64,000 nucleotides of DNA from Chaenocephalus aceratus (GCA_023974075.1 CM043788.1:21188996-21252995), one strand, 5' to 3'. Shown: positions 32,977 through 47,680, counted from the stretch's first letter. Notes: a model not told the origin generated them from the letters alone. Made by a program: numbers and translations.

Positions 32977-33689
32977 GAAGATCAGTGGTGGGTGGAGCTT
33001 ATATTTCCGGGTGACGGCCTGTGGTTGGTCAGGTTCATCTCTGCTTCCTTGTAACCCCACCCACTTGGCCCATACAAGGCCTTATGGGTACCAAACTCTG
33101 CTGGACATGTTTGGGCAAATATTGTTTGGTTAAGTGGTCAGGAGCAGTCTTCTCGAGGAATCTTCTTGTGCCGTCTTCATGTATGTTTCCTGTGCAAACA
33201 AAGTAGGCCTATAAAGAAGAAAAAAAAACACATTTCGTTATAGTTGTTTCAGGCTTGGCGTTCTACCTTGACACAAGAGCAGTTTACAAAGGGGCTGATT
33301 TGGCGAATCAATTGAAATTCCTGAATTAAGACAGAGACAGTCAAAAACGAGCCATCGACCTGTAGACAGTTGGCTAGAATGGCAACTGGCTCAAAACGAT
33401 TTTTACCAGCTGGAGCTAGCTGGCTACTTCAAACAAACATATGATACTAGGTTGAAAACACCATCTCCTAATTTTGTTGTTGTTAGGTGGTACAAATACC
33501 ATACCCAATAGTATAAAACATACTTATTGAAAAACACACAGATGCTCAATTTCACTTTTACACGACTGTAGGCAGTAAGCTAGTAAACTGGACATGCTAA
33601 CGCTAGCAGCTTATGTTGGAACCATGGTTGGAACAAACAACTGTAAAATCCATTGTTTCCACATTTATTACAACTTTAAATATAGTCTA

Positions 33690-33800
33690 TCTATCTGTTT
33701 TGTGTTTAGCTTTTTATCTTATTTATTGATGTGTGTTTTGTCTTTTTGTATGTGATATGGACCTTGAGTCTGGAATAAAGATTGGAATAGAACATTTCAA
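33690..33800 (+). mobile_element. LINE 3' UTR-like fragment
   Basis: The sequence 'gatatggaccttgagtctgg' followed by AATAAAGATTGGAATAG resembles 3' ends of fish LINEs that finish in short simple repeats. No coding part is present. Confidence 0.45.
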
Positions 33801-34640
33801 CTTTCCAGTTACCTAATTGAATTGTTTTTCCATTTCAGGCCACCGTTTTACATTTCTGTAATGCTACTTTAGCAATGGTGCTTGGAGATAGCATTCTCTT
33901 TGACAAACATGTATAAACACAGACACATTGTGCACCAACAGAGTCAAATTTTGCAGGAATTAAACTCTTTTTATTTATGGAAACAAAAACAAAGTCTAGT
34001 GAACTGTCAACACATTAACAGTACCAATCTTGATATATTATAATTTAGCAACCCCCAAACTAAAAGCTTTGTGCTTTGTGATGACTTGAACCCACTTTCC
34101 TTTGTCACTTAAAATAGAAAATACTTGTCTCTCATCTCCATTAACACAATCAGCTCAAATTAAGCATGCATAAAATCTCAGTTCTACAATCTCGGGTTGA
34201 TGCTTTGTCACATAATAACTAAGGGTATTTCTTGGCACTGAAGGAAGATGATCGCAGCTTTATTAAAGAGTGTAATAAAATATTTTACGACTGATTTTCT
34301 GCCCCTGCATCGTGTGATTTCTATTATCAATCTTCTGTTAGCACACTCCTTAGACTATGATCGTTTTCTATTATTTATAGATCTAACACTGAGTTATCAT
34401 TGCGAATATAAGCCTTGTCTGGGTCTGTTACACTAAAAGTCAATCTACATTTTAATAATAATAATAATACCTAAATTAATCATAATGTTTCACAATTTTT
34501 CCTCAGAATTTTTTATTTTTTAACATTAAATGAAATGCAAAGTTACTTCTTTTTTTATTGGGCTGGACGTCATATTGTGAGCATATATCATTTAGTAATT
34601 TACATTTTTAATTAGTGCAAATGCTGTTTACAGAATTCCA
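33800..34640. other. Non-coding DNA, nothing recognised
   Basis: AT-rich with a short AAT run near 34453. No feature identified. Confidence 0.5.
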
Positions 34641-34734
34641 CTATAGTTCTTCTAATCTTTATTCTTCCGCATCTTCTTCTTCTTATTATTTCAACCCAAA
34701 GTTTGCCTCTCAATAACTTCAGCATACTTTCAGC

Positions 34735-34900
34735 TAGGGCGGTGGTGGCAAGTCCCGGCAAGACCAAGTGCTACAGAGGTGTCCATGAGCAAGGCACCGT
34801 TCCCTACACTGCTCCCCAGGCGCCGTTCATAATGGCAGCCCACTGCTCCTAACACTGGGATGGGTCAAATGCAGAGAAACCATTTTGTTACATAGTACCT
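34735..34900 (+). repeat. Short interspersed repeat fragment
   Basis: The phrases 'gagcaaggcaccgttcccta', 'ctgctccccaggcgcc' and 'cccactgctcctaacactgg' followed by 'gatgggtcaaatgcagaga' are, from memory, a very common fish repeat module near LINE/SINE 3' ends. Borders are uncertain. Confidence 0.5.
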
Positions 34901-35063
34901 GTACCTTCAAATCCTCTTTTACCTACACTATGCGCCAAATGCTATACTCCTTCCACATACTTTCAGCTAGAGACTTCATTCAAACTTTAAAATGATCACA
35001 AAACATTCAGCTATTAAAATTGTATTCAGATATTTGATATCTTTTACACTTTTTGAGATATTT

Positions 35064-35400
35064 CAAGTCAAATCAAATCAAGTTTTATTTATATAGCACA
35101 TTTATAAACGATTTTTGGTCGAGCTGTACATAAAATAAAAATAGCCTACAGTAGAGACACTTTACAGCAAATACAACAGCACAGATTGTTCAGAATATCA
35201 GTATGAGAAAAACGACACCCTCTATCCTTAGACCCTCACATCGTACAAGGAAAAACTTCCAGAGAAAACCCACAGTTTAAGGGGAAAAAATGGGAGAAAC
35301 CTCAGGGAGAGCAACAGAGGAGGGATCCCTCTCCCAGCACGGACAGACGTGCAATAGATGCCGTGTGTAAATCGAAGAGATAATACATTTTACAGCATAT
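35064..35400 (-). mobile_element. LINE 3' region fragment, minus strand
   Basis: On the minus strand it ends 'tgctatataaataaaacttg' followed by ATTTG repeats, a typical fish LINE tail. Further in is the widespread block 'ggagggatccctctccca'. It has no coding part. Confidence 0.5.
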
Positions 35401-35957
35401 AGACCGAATTTAACTTAGTTTGGAGGTTGGTAAAGAGGCCTTTTTCAGATTTTAACATTAGTGTGTATTGCGCAGCTCGTTAAAGCTTAGAGTGCGTGAT
35501 GTCACAGCTAGAGTGGAGGAGGGCTTGAAATTCGCCGTAAAAACTTTTTTTAAACCTGCCATAATTCCCAAACCCAACACTCCTTGGACATCATTTTTCA
35601 TGAAAAACGTAGGAAAACCTCTCCTAAGTTGAAAAATAAAACAAGATTAAGCCGAACATTTAAACAAAATGCCTCTTGAGGGCATGAAGTGACAAGAACT
35701 TTCAACATGTCTCCATTAAGGCCCATTGTAAATTCAGCCTGATCTTTGCTCAGAGCAGCAGCTACACAACTTTAGTAAATCTGCCAAAAATGCCACATTA
35801 TCGACCCGAAAGTACACAAAAAGCAGACTCAGATGACATCCTCCACGTGTCGACATGTTACCGATAGCAGCTACCGTTTTTAAACTATAGTTAGAAATGT
35901 AAGAGGTTTATCTCTCATTCAGAACAATGGAAAGGCTCTCCTCTCACTGATCACTGC

Positions 35958-36078
35958 ACATCACCATGGTAACCATTGATCTCTGGGCTCTAACACACAC
36001 AGGTGTTTGATAACGTCGTCACCATGGTAACCTTTGATCTCTGGGCTTAAACACACAGGGGTTTGATAACGTCGTCAC
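35958..36078 (+). repeat. About 58-bp tandem duplication
   Basis: Two units, each starting 'caccatggtaac' and ending 'gtttgataacgtcgt', lie head to tail. A third unit starts 'cacc' but diverges at once. Confidence 0.9.
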
Positions 36079-36729
36079 CTCAAGCACAAACACACAGACT
36101 GGAGTTTAACAGACTGTCTCAGCATATTATTTTCTGTCTGATGGAGACTTAATACTGACTTCAACATGTTCCACATATGTTATACATTATTGGTGACCTA
36201 TGGTTTTAGTTCAAATGTTTGCAGTTAAAATATTCTGCTGCTTTTCAAAGCGTTTTTACTTTCTTTTCTCTTCTTAAAACACATTCATTCACTACTACTT
36301 ACATTTAATATCTAACTCCTTCAGCCTACTTTCAGCTACAGATACCATTCAACTCTTAAACTATTCAGCTATTTCAGGACATTGAGGCTATACATTTAGT
36401 TGTTTATACCTTTTTTAAACATTTTCTATTAAATATTAAGCTTATTCACTATTTTTCCTACTCTTCCAGTTTGACAGTTCACTTTCAAGTTTTCAACAAA
36501 GTCATTGCAATGCATTTGAGCTGTAACAATTTGGATTCAAATAATTTCACTTTTCTGCATTTCTCCGCTAAGTTCAGCAACACACTTACTTGGTTTTTGT
36601 AGCTAAAAGCAGCTCCAGAGACCATTCAACTAATAACATATGCAGCTTTTTCTGCATTTTCAGCTAAATTCAGCAACAAATGTACACAGTTTACAGCATT
36701 CGCACACATTTTCAGCAGGAAATGCATTT

Positions 36730-39700
36730 TCTAGTTTAACATTACTTTGAGTTTTTACCACTTATAAGATGTCTTATTTAAGGTGTCTTATATTTCCAAC
36801 GTAATTGTCAATTGTATTTTAAATATTGAATTGTTTATTAACTGAATATATTAAAATGGTTAGGGGTTTCACAAATATTGCAATTTTTCCAGTGCAGGCA
36901 TGAGCACACATGCGCTCTGGATATGACAGTGGTAGTTGAAAACTCACCAACAGTTATGCAAAGTGCCTCTAAAAGAGTTTAAATGGATTCATATTAAGAA
37001 TGTTCTCAAAGCGAGACTATTTACATAAGTTTAATGTGAGCTACAACACAAACTACACACCTCTTGTTTCCCTTCACACATGGTGACTAATGTGAGGAGC
37101 ACTGTGACTTCTTGTGCCCTCAACACAAAACCTCTGCATCATTCTTCCTTGTTTACAGTCGATTAACACCTCAATAAATCTCTAGAGACCAACAATTAAA
37201 TGGAAGAATTGCTCGGTAATGTACAAAATATTTTTCACAGAAGCTGCGATGAACAGTGAGAACCATCAGTGAGATAACAGCAGCCGCCTGCCTGCATTTG
37301 TGTCAGTTTGTCTGTCCAAACAATCCAAATGACATCCAATAATGTGGGGATGTTCGTCACCATGGCGATGCATGAGTCATAGGGAGGTTCGTTATGGAGA
37401 CAAAGGCCTGAGTCGAATGTATCATTATGTTTTGAGAGAGAGGCCTAGATACCAGCACACATACAAGTATTGTTTATAAATATACTGTATTGTCAAGACA
37501 GAGTTTATTCTCAGCTTCTATTTTCCAATATGCAATTCCACACTTGTCAATCATTCTTCCCCTTTCAAAACAAAAGCCTCCTTGCAGCCAAAAATATACT
37601 CTCACTCTTTCTAGGTTAATGACTCAGTTACCACCCATTTCCTTTATTATCACTTGTTGGTAATGTATTGTATAAGCAGTCTATGATAATGAATCACCGT
37701 AGCAATCTACAGTATAATCATAATGTACAATAAGATGACCATTTAGTGATGCTTACAATAAGTAGTTTTAGTCTGCTCTATAATTTAAATGAATTTCTAA
37801 ATCAATTATTTTTCTATATTTACGCATCTCTTCTCACTCTTGTCAGCCAATCATACCAGCTGGAATGAAGTTGATGTACGTGACTCACAAGCTCAGCTGT
37901 CGTCATCCATCCAGCTGGTGGATGTTTATTTGAAGCGGGTTTGCATGAGATATCTTTGAATGCTTGAGTGAGCCCAGTTATTTATCTAATTAGCTTGACT
38001 TATGGCATCAACTGTTTTCATGTACAACTTTAAAATGTTTCCATCATTTTTGATATTCATATTATCTTCATATTTAATGTTATAATAGTAGGCTTCAACA
38101 GGAAGTATCACAGTGATGGACTTATTGAGGTACTATCTCTAGCAAAAAACAATGTGTGGATTTGTAACTACAATAAGTGTTTTGTAAAATTACACATTTA
38201 CGCCAATGTCTTCTTATGTTTGTGACTTAGGTACAATACTTTTCCTTTAATTAAAATAATTTTAAATCTGGCAAGACATTTGAGTTTGATTTTGATTGAT
38301 TTGATTTTTTGAGTGCTGAACTTTTAAATTCATGCTGGTTAACCTTGTGATTTGAAGCACTTTGCGACATTGCCTGGAGTATGTTAGGTGAGAGTTAGAG
38401 TTTCTGTTAAACTTGTGATACATCATCCTTATCATTTATTAAAACTGAGTGTATTTCCGCCCAATTTAACACTGTGAGCCAGTTTGTATGGCAGGAGAAA
38501 AAGAGAGGGATCCTTCTTCTAGTGACTAGTAGCACAAAATATAATACAAATTGGAAAATGGGCCCAGCTGCAGTTTCAAAATACAAATGTTTTCCCAGGC
38601 ATTGGTTAGTGCAGAATGTCAAATGATATCGATCAGTCTGAAAATGTGTTTTGAGCTGAATCAGCTCACCTCGGTACCAATTTTTGTATTTGTCCAATTG
38701 TTTTAACTATATAGAATGTAGTAAGTCAGTAAGTGTAGTGCCATAGTTATATGGTTTTTGCTGAGGGTTTAATGTTGAGCTACGAAAACATTAATTGTAA
38801 TAATGATCTACGATGTTCCACAAGGTGAATGCGTCAGAAAGTGATAACAGTATGTCATAGTAATGTGACAGTAATAGGCTGAGATTTCTGACTGTGCTTT
38901 CTGAACTAACACTTTGCATTTGTGAACAATTAATGCAATCAAAGGGTAAAAGGCTGTATATTAATAGGGCTCAGATTCAGCCTTTAGAGCTTACCCCTGC
39001 AGGTAAATATGAAATCCCTCATAAACAAATCAGTTTTCCCATAAAATCAATTAGCAAGCCATTGCATTTTGACAGAGCTGGAGTACGGCAGAGAAGAAAG
39101 CATCATCCTTTCTTCAAAAGCTCCTCAATGCTTCAGATATTTTACACTGAATAAGACAAATGAATGGAAGGAAATTGTTCTGTGGTCCTCCCCACAGTTT
39201 CAAAAAGCTCCTGCAGACTATTTTTCTCTCAGAGAACTGACTCCCCTGCCCACCCACAGTCTGTTGGCCGCCTCACCCTGTTCTTATCTGTAAAACAAAG
39301 CCAGTGCCTCCTTTTGGATGTCATAACTGATTGGTGGTGCAATTGGCTTTCTTTTAAAATAACCAAAATGTTCAGTGGGTATAAAAGTCCGAACACAAAG
39401 TAAACCATTCCTTTTTTGACTTGATAAACTGTATTTAATGAATGAGAGAAAAAACAAAAATGAGTGTCTCGTCTCTCTTTTTAACTCTTTCACTTCTTTT
39501 CCTTTTTTCTCTTACACCCTCCTTCTCTCTCTCCTTCCATCCCGTCCATCCTGGCAAACACAGTGGGAGCGAAGGGTGAATTAATAAAGGAGAGAAAGTG
39601 GAGCACAACTCCCTGAGGTCTGCCTTTTCTGGGACGCTGACACAGAGAAACACACAATCTCCATAGAGACCCTGACACACACTCGCAAATGTGAGGCAAA

Positions 39701-39960
39701 GAGCCACATGCTTTCTTCTCACGCATTGTTGGGGTGATGAGACGGGATGAGGAGAGAAAGTAATCAATCCATACATCCCATCATCTACATGTCCCTGGCC
39801 CTGCCTATGGGAGGGATTAAAGAGGGGGAGTGGAGACTGAGAGAAGGAAGAGGAGGTGGGAGGGCAAGAGCCACGTGAGGAAGGATGCTTGAGAGTGTAG
39901 CCCTGGGCGGTGAAACTTACAAAGGGCCCATACTCTCTGTAACTCTTTTCATTTGATATC
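36730..39960. other. Non-coding DNA, nothing recognised
   Basis: AT-rich. A weak LINE-tail-like phrase lies near 38350. No exon with splice support was found. Confidence 0.45.
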
Positions 39961-40175
39961 CCCCTTCTTTTATACTCTTCTTTCCTTATCCCTTCTCTTT
40001 AATTAGATAATGGTCACATACTCCCTTTGCTCCTATTCTACTCTCTTGTTTCTGTACTTTTACTCTCACCTCTTCTCCCTTCTCCCTTCTTTTTTCCTTT
40101 CCTTTCCTTTCCTCTCCTTTCATATCCTCTTTCCTCTCCTTTCGACACTCTTCCCTTCCCTTTATTCTTGTTCTC
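39960..40175. repeat. Pyrimidine-rich low-complexity tract
   Basis: Dense CCTTT and CTCTT runs with few purines. Apparent open frames here are artefacts of composition. Confidence 0.75.
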
Positions 40176-40867
40176 AATAGAGTGTATTTATAGATTTACT
40201 CTGAAGTACATTACCAACACCTGGTAATGATAGTGTGGTGTGTCATACTGAGTCCTCACTCACTTAGGCAGCCATGGAAGTCATGCAGTGGTGGTGGGAT
40301 GGTAACAATACAGCCTTGGCTCAGACAACCATCAGCAAAACATCTGACAACCTGAAATAAGAAAATAATTCTAAATGTGGTGAACCAGATTTAAAACGCT
40401 TCCCTGGTTAACTAAGCCTTAAATGCATCATTAAAGATGTTTATTGACAGGTTGCTTGACAGTCAGGAAGGGAGATGTTGTTTATTAATGGCTTACACTT
40501 ATGAAACCTGTTAATAATTAAGCCTCCTTTGGCGAGGAATATCAAACATATCCCTCAGGAGTTTCATTATAATTCAAAACATTGTAGTGGGCACGGTCAG
40601 GCGCTGGGGATCAAGCCAACAACTCTTCAACTACTCACAGATTTCCTAACAGATCTGCCAACCAGTAAGCTTCTCCTCTCTCTACGCCATTTATCTTTCC
40701 TTTCTCTCTGTTCATGTCTGTGTTTGAATTGTTTTCCTACAATCTGCTGATGATAACAAAGAAGAGGAAGAAAAGGGCGGATTAATTAAGTTTAATTGAA
40801 TGAATCAGTGACTCAAACCAGGAAGTGAAGGGTGGATGTTACTTCTTAATTAAACTGCAGTGAGGTG
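40176..40867. other. Non-coding DNA, nothing recognised
   Basis: No feature identified between the pyrimidine tract and the CACTG-ended element. Confidence 0.5.
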
Positions 40868-42432
40868 CACTGTAAAATATTACCATGATTTCACAATATT
40901 TATCTGTAATATTTTACAATAAATTACTGTTTTACCACTTTACAGTCTTTACCTGTAATGTTCACAATATAACACTGTCATTTAGAATTTCACAGTGAAA
41001 TCATTGCAGGCACAGTTAATTACTGTGAATGTACAGGATCAATGATTACCAGTATGTCACAACATGTTACTGTATTATTTCACAGTACAATACTGTATTC
41101 AGACCATCCTCTGTGATAACACAACAAATTAAGTGATTTTCTTGCTTTCATCGCTCTTGCTTGGCTTTAAATGGGGCACCACTGCATGTGCCTTAAAATA
41201 AATGATGCAACATATACATCTATGTAAAATTGAAATGGTTGTCTTGGCTTATTGTTTTCAGCTGCATCCTGGGCATTAATCCTGAGACGGACTCGAAAGC
41301 CAAAAAGAGGCATGGCAATTTAAACCCCCATGTCAGCACATTCTTCAGAAAAATGGTTGACTTTGAGTGGATGTCTGTGTAGACATGTGCTACGTGCTCC
41401 CCTCCTTGTTTTCTGTCTCCCTGGCTCCGCCTCTGCCCAGGTGCACCTGGTCTGCCCCTGGCTCTGCCTCTGCCCAGGTGTTCCAAATTCCCCTCAGCCG
41501 TGTGTATATATAAAGAGAAGCTGGAGGAGAAGGATGTCTCACCTATCCTAATGCCGGAGACACTGTCCTTAGAATACCTCTTTGCCATTTTGAGCTGTAG
41601 GCCATATTTTTGCAGATGTGTTTATGTTTAGCCTGGAGGACCTGGTAGTCCAGTTTTCGCGGCTTTATTTTGTTTCCCATAGGGTTTATAATTGATTTCT
41701 GGTTGGGGGGGGGGGAGCTCTGGGTCCTACGGCCCGTGGTGTGGCTGGCTCGGGTTCCCTCCTTCTGTTTGTTCCTTTTGGCCACTCCTCCAGACCTCTT
41801 TTTGTTTCCCATTTCGCTTGTGTGAGCAAACGGCAGATTATCAATAAATGCTCGTTACCGGTTATTGCGTGTATTCTTTCATGTTGCGGGTCTCAGCACG
41901 AGCCATACCGCGGAGTAGAGGTTGGGGCCGTAACAACATGTCCAAGACAATGTGAAATGTACTTTGCACTTCAATGGAGTAATACAAAGTTAAAATGGGC
42001 ATTTTCTTTGTTTTTCTTTGTTGATTGAGCTGATTGAATTGTGTAGTTATGGTACAATCCCAGTAAAATTTACAATATATTATCGTATTATTTAGATTTG
42101 TATATTTACAGTAAATGACTGGCTGCTGTGTTGCATTACTTCTACAGTAATAGTGTGAACATACAGGTAATTACTGTAATTTATGTACAGAAAGGTACCA
42201 TAATACCACAGCTCTGTACTGCTATATCACAGTAATTCCATGGGCATGGCAACTGTAAAGTCACAGTATTTAGTTGTACTTTTATTCTAATTTACTGTAA
42301 AATATATACAGTAAATTACTGTGAAATATTTACAGTCAATTACTGTGAAATATTTACAGTAAATTACTGTGAAATCCATGCAACTAGTAGCCAGTAATTT
42401 ACTGTAATTTTACAGCCAAACATTTTACAGTG
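40868..42432. mobile_element. CACTG-ended DNA element (CACTA/EnSpm-like), with nested LTR
   Basis: The ends are CACTGTAAAATATTA and AAACATTTTACAGTG. 'TG' flanks both sides, fitting a 2-bp target duplication. Subterminal DNA at 40868-41100 and 42060-42432 is made of many 'ttactgt'/'acagtaa' motifs in both orientations, as in transposase-binding arrays. The middle is interrupted by a solo LTR (41388-41935). Without the insert it is about 1 kb and non-coding. Confidence 0.7.
41388..41935 (+). mobile_element. Solo LTR (548 bp)
   Basis: Starts TGCTACGTG and ends GGCCGTAACA, so it has TG...CA ends. A 5-bp duplication ACATG lies at 41383-41387 and 41936-41940. It contains a TATA box (TATATATAAA, 41505-41514) and AATAAA (41843-41848), both in plus orientation. 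A 25-bp GC-rich phrase is repeated 37 bp apart at about 41419 and 41456. No internal region or second LTR is present, so it arose by recombination between two LTRs. Its last bases (GTAACA) resemble the LTR at 4681. Confidence 0.88.
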
Positions 42433-42439
42433 TGTTGAT

Positions 42440-44280
42440 ACATGTTGACCCATGCTAACGGTGGCAAAAGAAAAAAGGACATGAAAAAAACAAACAATTT
42501 GATGTTTGGATACTTTGGCCCATTTTGTTTAAAGGTTAATGGAAATCCACCAATCATTTGTTTAGAGGTTGCTCTGAAGTTCCCCACTTAGATCCACATT
42601 AAACTGGCTAAAACTTGCCAACTATTCTGGAAAAAAATAATAGTTTTTTCAATAAGCTTCAACTTCATCTCAACCCTCATTTGAACACTTGTTTTTCCAA
42701 CGATTGTTTTGGGCATATTAACTCTTTTGCATCCCTTACCCTTTCAACTGTCTCAACGGCTAGTAACTTGTGTGGATTTTGATTATTTGAAGGAAACACT
42801 GAGTCTAAAGGTAGATTAAATCCAAACAAATCGTTTTCACTGGAGATGAAGCAGTTACATATAATCAATGTAACAGAATAAAGCTCCTGTATCTGAGCCA
42901 CTTTGTAGCACTGTTAAGGAATAATAAAGGCACTTTTGATAAATCCGCCTCCTCAAACAAGAATGTTGGGTTTAGGAGGAGTTTCAAAATGGTTATAAAT
43001 AGGTGTAATATAGACAAGATTTATAAAGGCCAGAGAAGGTTGGCACTGTGAAAGGCGTATCATTCAGGTTTGAGTATCACTAATGTAACAGCTGGTAAAG
43101 GAAGAGGGAATTTCAACTATTATATTTAATGCAAGTAGGCCTAATTTATGATAATGCATTATCATTTATTACACGGATAATAGTTTATATTAATAATGTG
43201 AAACTGCAAAAACAACTAGAGAATAAAGTTATCAAAGATAACTCTCTCTTAAATGTGGAGTGGTTGTGTTAATTAGCATGAAATGGAAATACTGGAGTGA
43301 ATCACCTCAAATGTACAATACTATAGTGAATACAATTTGTAAAGTTACACCACCTGTGACCTTATACATTTTGACAGTAAAATAACAAGTTAGAACAGCT
43401 AACAACAGGTTGATTTGTCAGGATGAAAGCACCTACCAATGAAATATTAGAGATGAGTAAAACATCATATCTTTCACTATTTCAAGGGATATGTTTGTCT
43501 TGACTCTGCGCAGTGGTAACAACTGGAACAAGGAACAATACCAACAACACAGCCGAATTAACGTGATACAGCAGGGAAGGAAGAAAGCTAGAAGCTAACA
43601 ACTATATGAATACAACTTCTGAGTATTTGCTCCATTTTCTGATATCCTTTGAGGGTTTACCTCGTTTTCTCACGTTCTCTTTCCTGCACATGAAATCAAG
43701 CATCATTTAATGACTTGATGCAGAAAAAGGGCAAAACAGAGAGAGCATTTTTATTTTTTAAATGAAATGGGGAAATAGAGCAAAAAAGGAAAAACATGCA
43801 CACACAAAAGTAAAAGAAAGAAAGAGTCAGAGCTTGAAGCAGTGAGAGGGAGAAAGAAAGAGAGCCTCTTGCAGAAGCCCAGGGGGTATCCTGCCATCCC
43901 AGAATGCTTTGCTCTAACCTACTTTGGTATTTCTGTATCTGTCTTTGTCTCTGCAGCGCTCTGAGTGGGCTAGCTATCCCGTACACATCATATCTGACTG
44001 AGTTTTGTTCTCTGATTTCTATCCTCCTGTGAACCAAATAGGTTAAGCATGTGTGATTGCAAACGTGATATCGTTTTCTTATCGTCAATGATTTCACTAC
44101 TGACTTAACTGTTCCTAATGAGGTAAAGAAGTGGCCTTTTTTTCCTGCTTTTGGGAAATATATACAAACACACATACCTACACACACATGAAGGCAAACA
44201 CACACTGCTCAGGGTCAAACAAGATGGAAGTGATGAGAATGGCTTGGTGTGAAAGCACTAAGCACTTGTATGAATGTAGT
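42440..44280. other. Non-coding DNA, nothing recognised
   Basis: AT-rich. The open minus-strand frame at about 43696-44205 is low-complexity and lacks splice sites. Confidence 0.5.
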
Positions 44281-44287
44281 ATGAATG

Positions 44288-44990
<703 letters not shown>

Positions 44991-44999
44991 GGGCTGAGT

Positions 45000-47680
45000 G
45001 GGCAGCCTGACTACCAGCTCAGCAACACTCTGTTACCATGGAAACTAATGAGCGGAGCACAGAAGAGAGGAGTATGATGAAGAGAGGAGGGGAAGTTTTA
45101 TCTATCACCTGATTCACAGATGAATCAATTGCACAAATGAGTTGTGCTTAAATTATGAAAAGGTCACTTTCATTCCATGTTTAAATAATGTAGAAATGCC
45201 ACTGAGACAGAGACGCATACGAACAATTGAATCCGAAAATATGCAGGAATACATATCTAATTTTCATGGCCATTATACTGGTGATTTGGATGATTGTTTT
45301 ACAGTCTATAAGTATTCAAGCTTTGTCCGACTGTTTGAAATGACAACACTTCCACTGTGGTGGAAATGGTCTTCTTATAGACTTTATATTTACTGTTCTG
45401 TTGTATATTATATTGTGATCCTATCTCCTATAAAGGACTGCTAAATGCGGCCTTTCCCTACCATGTGTCCTTTATATGCGTTATATACTAAAGGTGTATT
45501 TCTAATTATTCTGTTGATGCATGGACCATGGTTTTTATTATGTTCCATTTTTAAGGTATTGTTTTGTATGTTGTCATATTTATAGAACCAATATATACTT
45601 GCTTTACCCTTGCTAAGTAAACATGTAAAAAAGTATGGAGTGTCTCTTTTCCTCATCCATTCCTATCACCATTTCTGCCATATACACAACTTGTTTTAGT
45701 ACCTTGTGATGACATTGTATGAAGTAAATTATTAAACATACAACTTTAAGTCTGTAAATAGCTAGACCCAAAGTTTACCCCTTCCTACTCTTGAAAAACT
45801 TAAACCTTTATTTTTTAATTCAAAGCCAGGGGTAACCCAGTGGAGACCCTATACATGTATCCCCATATGAGTGGTGAGTCACAATAATGTGATAACATAC
45901 ACACACACACACATATATTTGATCAGTGTGATATTCAACACTGGATACAGGGCTCCACCTGCTGCACGCACAGGAACAAACACACACACACACACAAAAA
46001 ACTTTGTACGCCTTTAATCTGTCACAATGATCAAACCTTTTATACTTCTCCACGATCATTTACTAACAAACTAATTAACATATGAATTCACAGCAGTGTT
46101 ATTATATATGAATACGTTTCACCCAACACTTATCCACATGATTCATGACTGTCCATACTAATCACCCACTGTTCCTTTTAGCTGAATTCTGAAGCCGTTT
46201 TTATAACCTTTTGAAATCTGTGACCATTAACACCTAACTACTAGCTCACACACTCAATACATGCACATCACTTTAAACACAATAGCACATTTCAACACAG
46301 CAGCTGTGATTTCAACTTAGCTTCTGTATTTGATTACACATATTGTGTCCCTACCTACACACACCTGTTGTGTTGTTTGTGCTGAACTGAGCAAAACTCC
46401 ATTAACACTGTGACCAAGGACAGCCCACGCTGCCTCACAACACAGTTTTTTTCGTGCTGTTAAAAACCCAGCAACAAAAACCTCTGCAAAAGGGCTGAGT
46501 TGACTCTATCCAGGATGTGTCACTGCATTTAGTGCTAAGGCTAAAAAAGACTAAATAAAAGGTACCTGAGAAAGTTATATAAATGTTTTGTATATCTTAT
46601 TAAAACCAAAGAAATATATTATTATTAGAAATATTTGATATTTTGAAACCAGCATTGTGTAGTACACAGAGCTAATCATGCACTTATTGCTCCGAATGAT
46701 CAAGAGCAAAATGAAAACCCCTCAGATGAAGGTACTGTTAGCTACAGGTGGCATTTATGTGCCAACAGGCAGGGAAGTAAATGAATACTGCTACAAACAA
46801 GGAATCCAACTTCACGGACGTAAAGAGATATACACATATTTTGAAAACCGTATTCATAAATGTCCTTTGACTAAATAAAAGTATTCAATGATACATAAAA
46901 CGTGCAGTGGAGCATCCTGCTGATTGTCAGGCCACATAGATTATTTAATACAGTAAATAGTGAATGGAGCAGTCAGCAGATGGTATTCAGAGAGATCACT
47001 GGAAGTACAAGAAAACGGTCTGCCAACGCAGGCTGGTTTCCTCTCTCTTCCCTCATGTCCTTCTTCTAATCCTCCTTGTCCTCCCAACTGTTTTCCTCCC
47101 TTTCCTTTCACTCCAATGTTAGTTAAAGAGACCTCTAAGGAGTGATATAACTTGAGGACATGTGTGCAGCTTCCTCTGGTTCCACAAAAGGCTTTATAAA
47201 ACGTGCCGATGCTGTAGTACTCACCCAAACCCTGTTAAAACCTATTTTGATGGATACGTGGATTCTTCTTTAAGATTGAGGCTGTTGTATTTTTCACAAG
47301 TAAGGAAGCCTATATATATTTGGGGATTTTGGGCTATGAAAAATTAGTCATGCAAACATGACAGTTGAGAGTTTATAGTGTTCCACGTAAACTGGTCTTA
47401 ACATGTAAGAAGGCTGTCGTGCTGCACTTGCTAACCCAAACGCCACATCTAATTGGCTAATGGTTAGTTGTCAGGTGACTCACTCTCTTTTTCTCTCAAA
47501 TACACACACAAACCCGCAAACAATGACGCACACAAATTAGCAATGAATCCTCTGTTAGCATTTACAGATGCTCAACTAGTCCGAAAGAATTAGAGACAAA
47601 CAAACAAACAAACAAAGGAAGGAAGAGAAGATGTTGACATTAGTGGTGTGCTCTGGTTTGCAACTGTCTCAATTGTTTAG
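45000..47680. other. Non-coding DNA, nothing recognised
   Basis: AT-rich with short (CA)n runs near 45898 and 45980. No supported exon. Confidence 0.5.

Larger units (their letters stand above)
34640..36730. repeat. Degenerate interspersed repeat region with nested pieces
   Basis: A recurring phrase 'tactttcagcta' followed by 'attcaa' and 'attcagct' occurs at about 34728, 34962 and 36327, with related 'cagctaaattcagcaac' at about 36660. This suggests one old element broken by insertions. Nested inside are a fish short-repeat piece (about 34735-34900) and a minus-strand LINE 3' end (about 35064-35400). The superfamily is not known to me. Confidence 0.5.

Noticed and set aside
43696..44205. 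169-residue minus-strand frame
   Set aside because: Low-complexity, overlaps AT-rich and simple sequence, no splice or start context.
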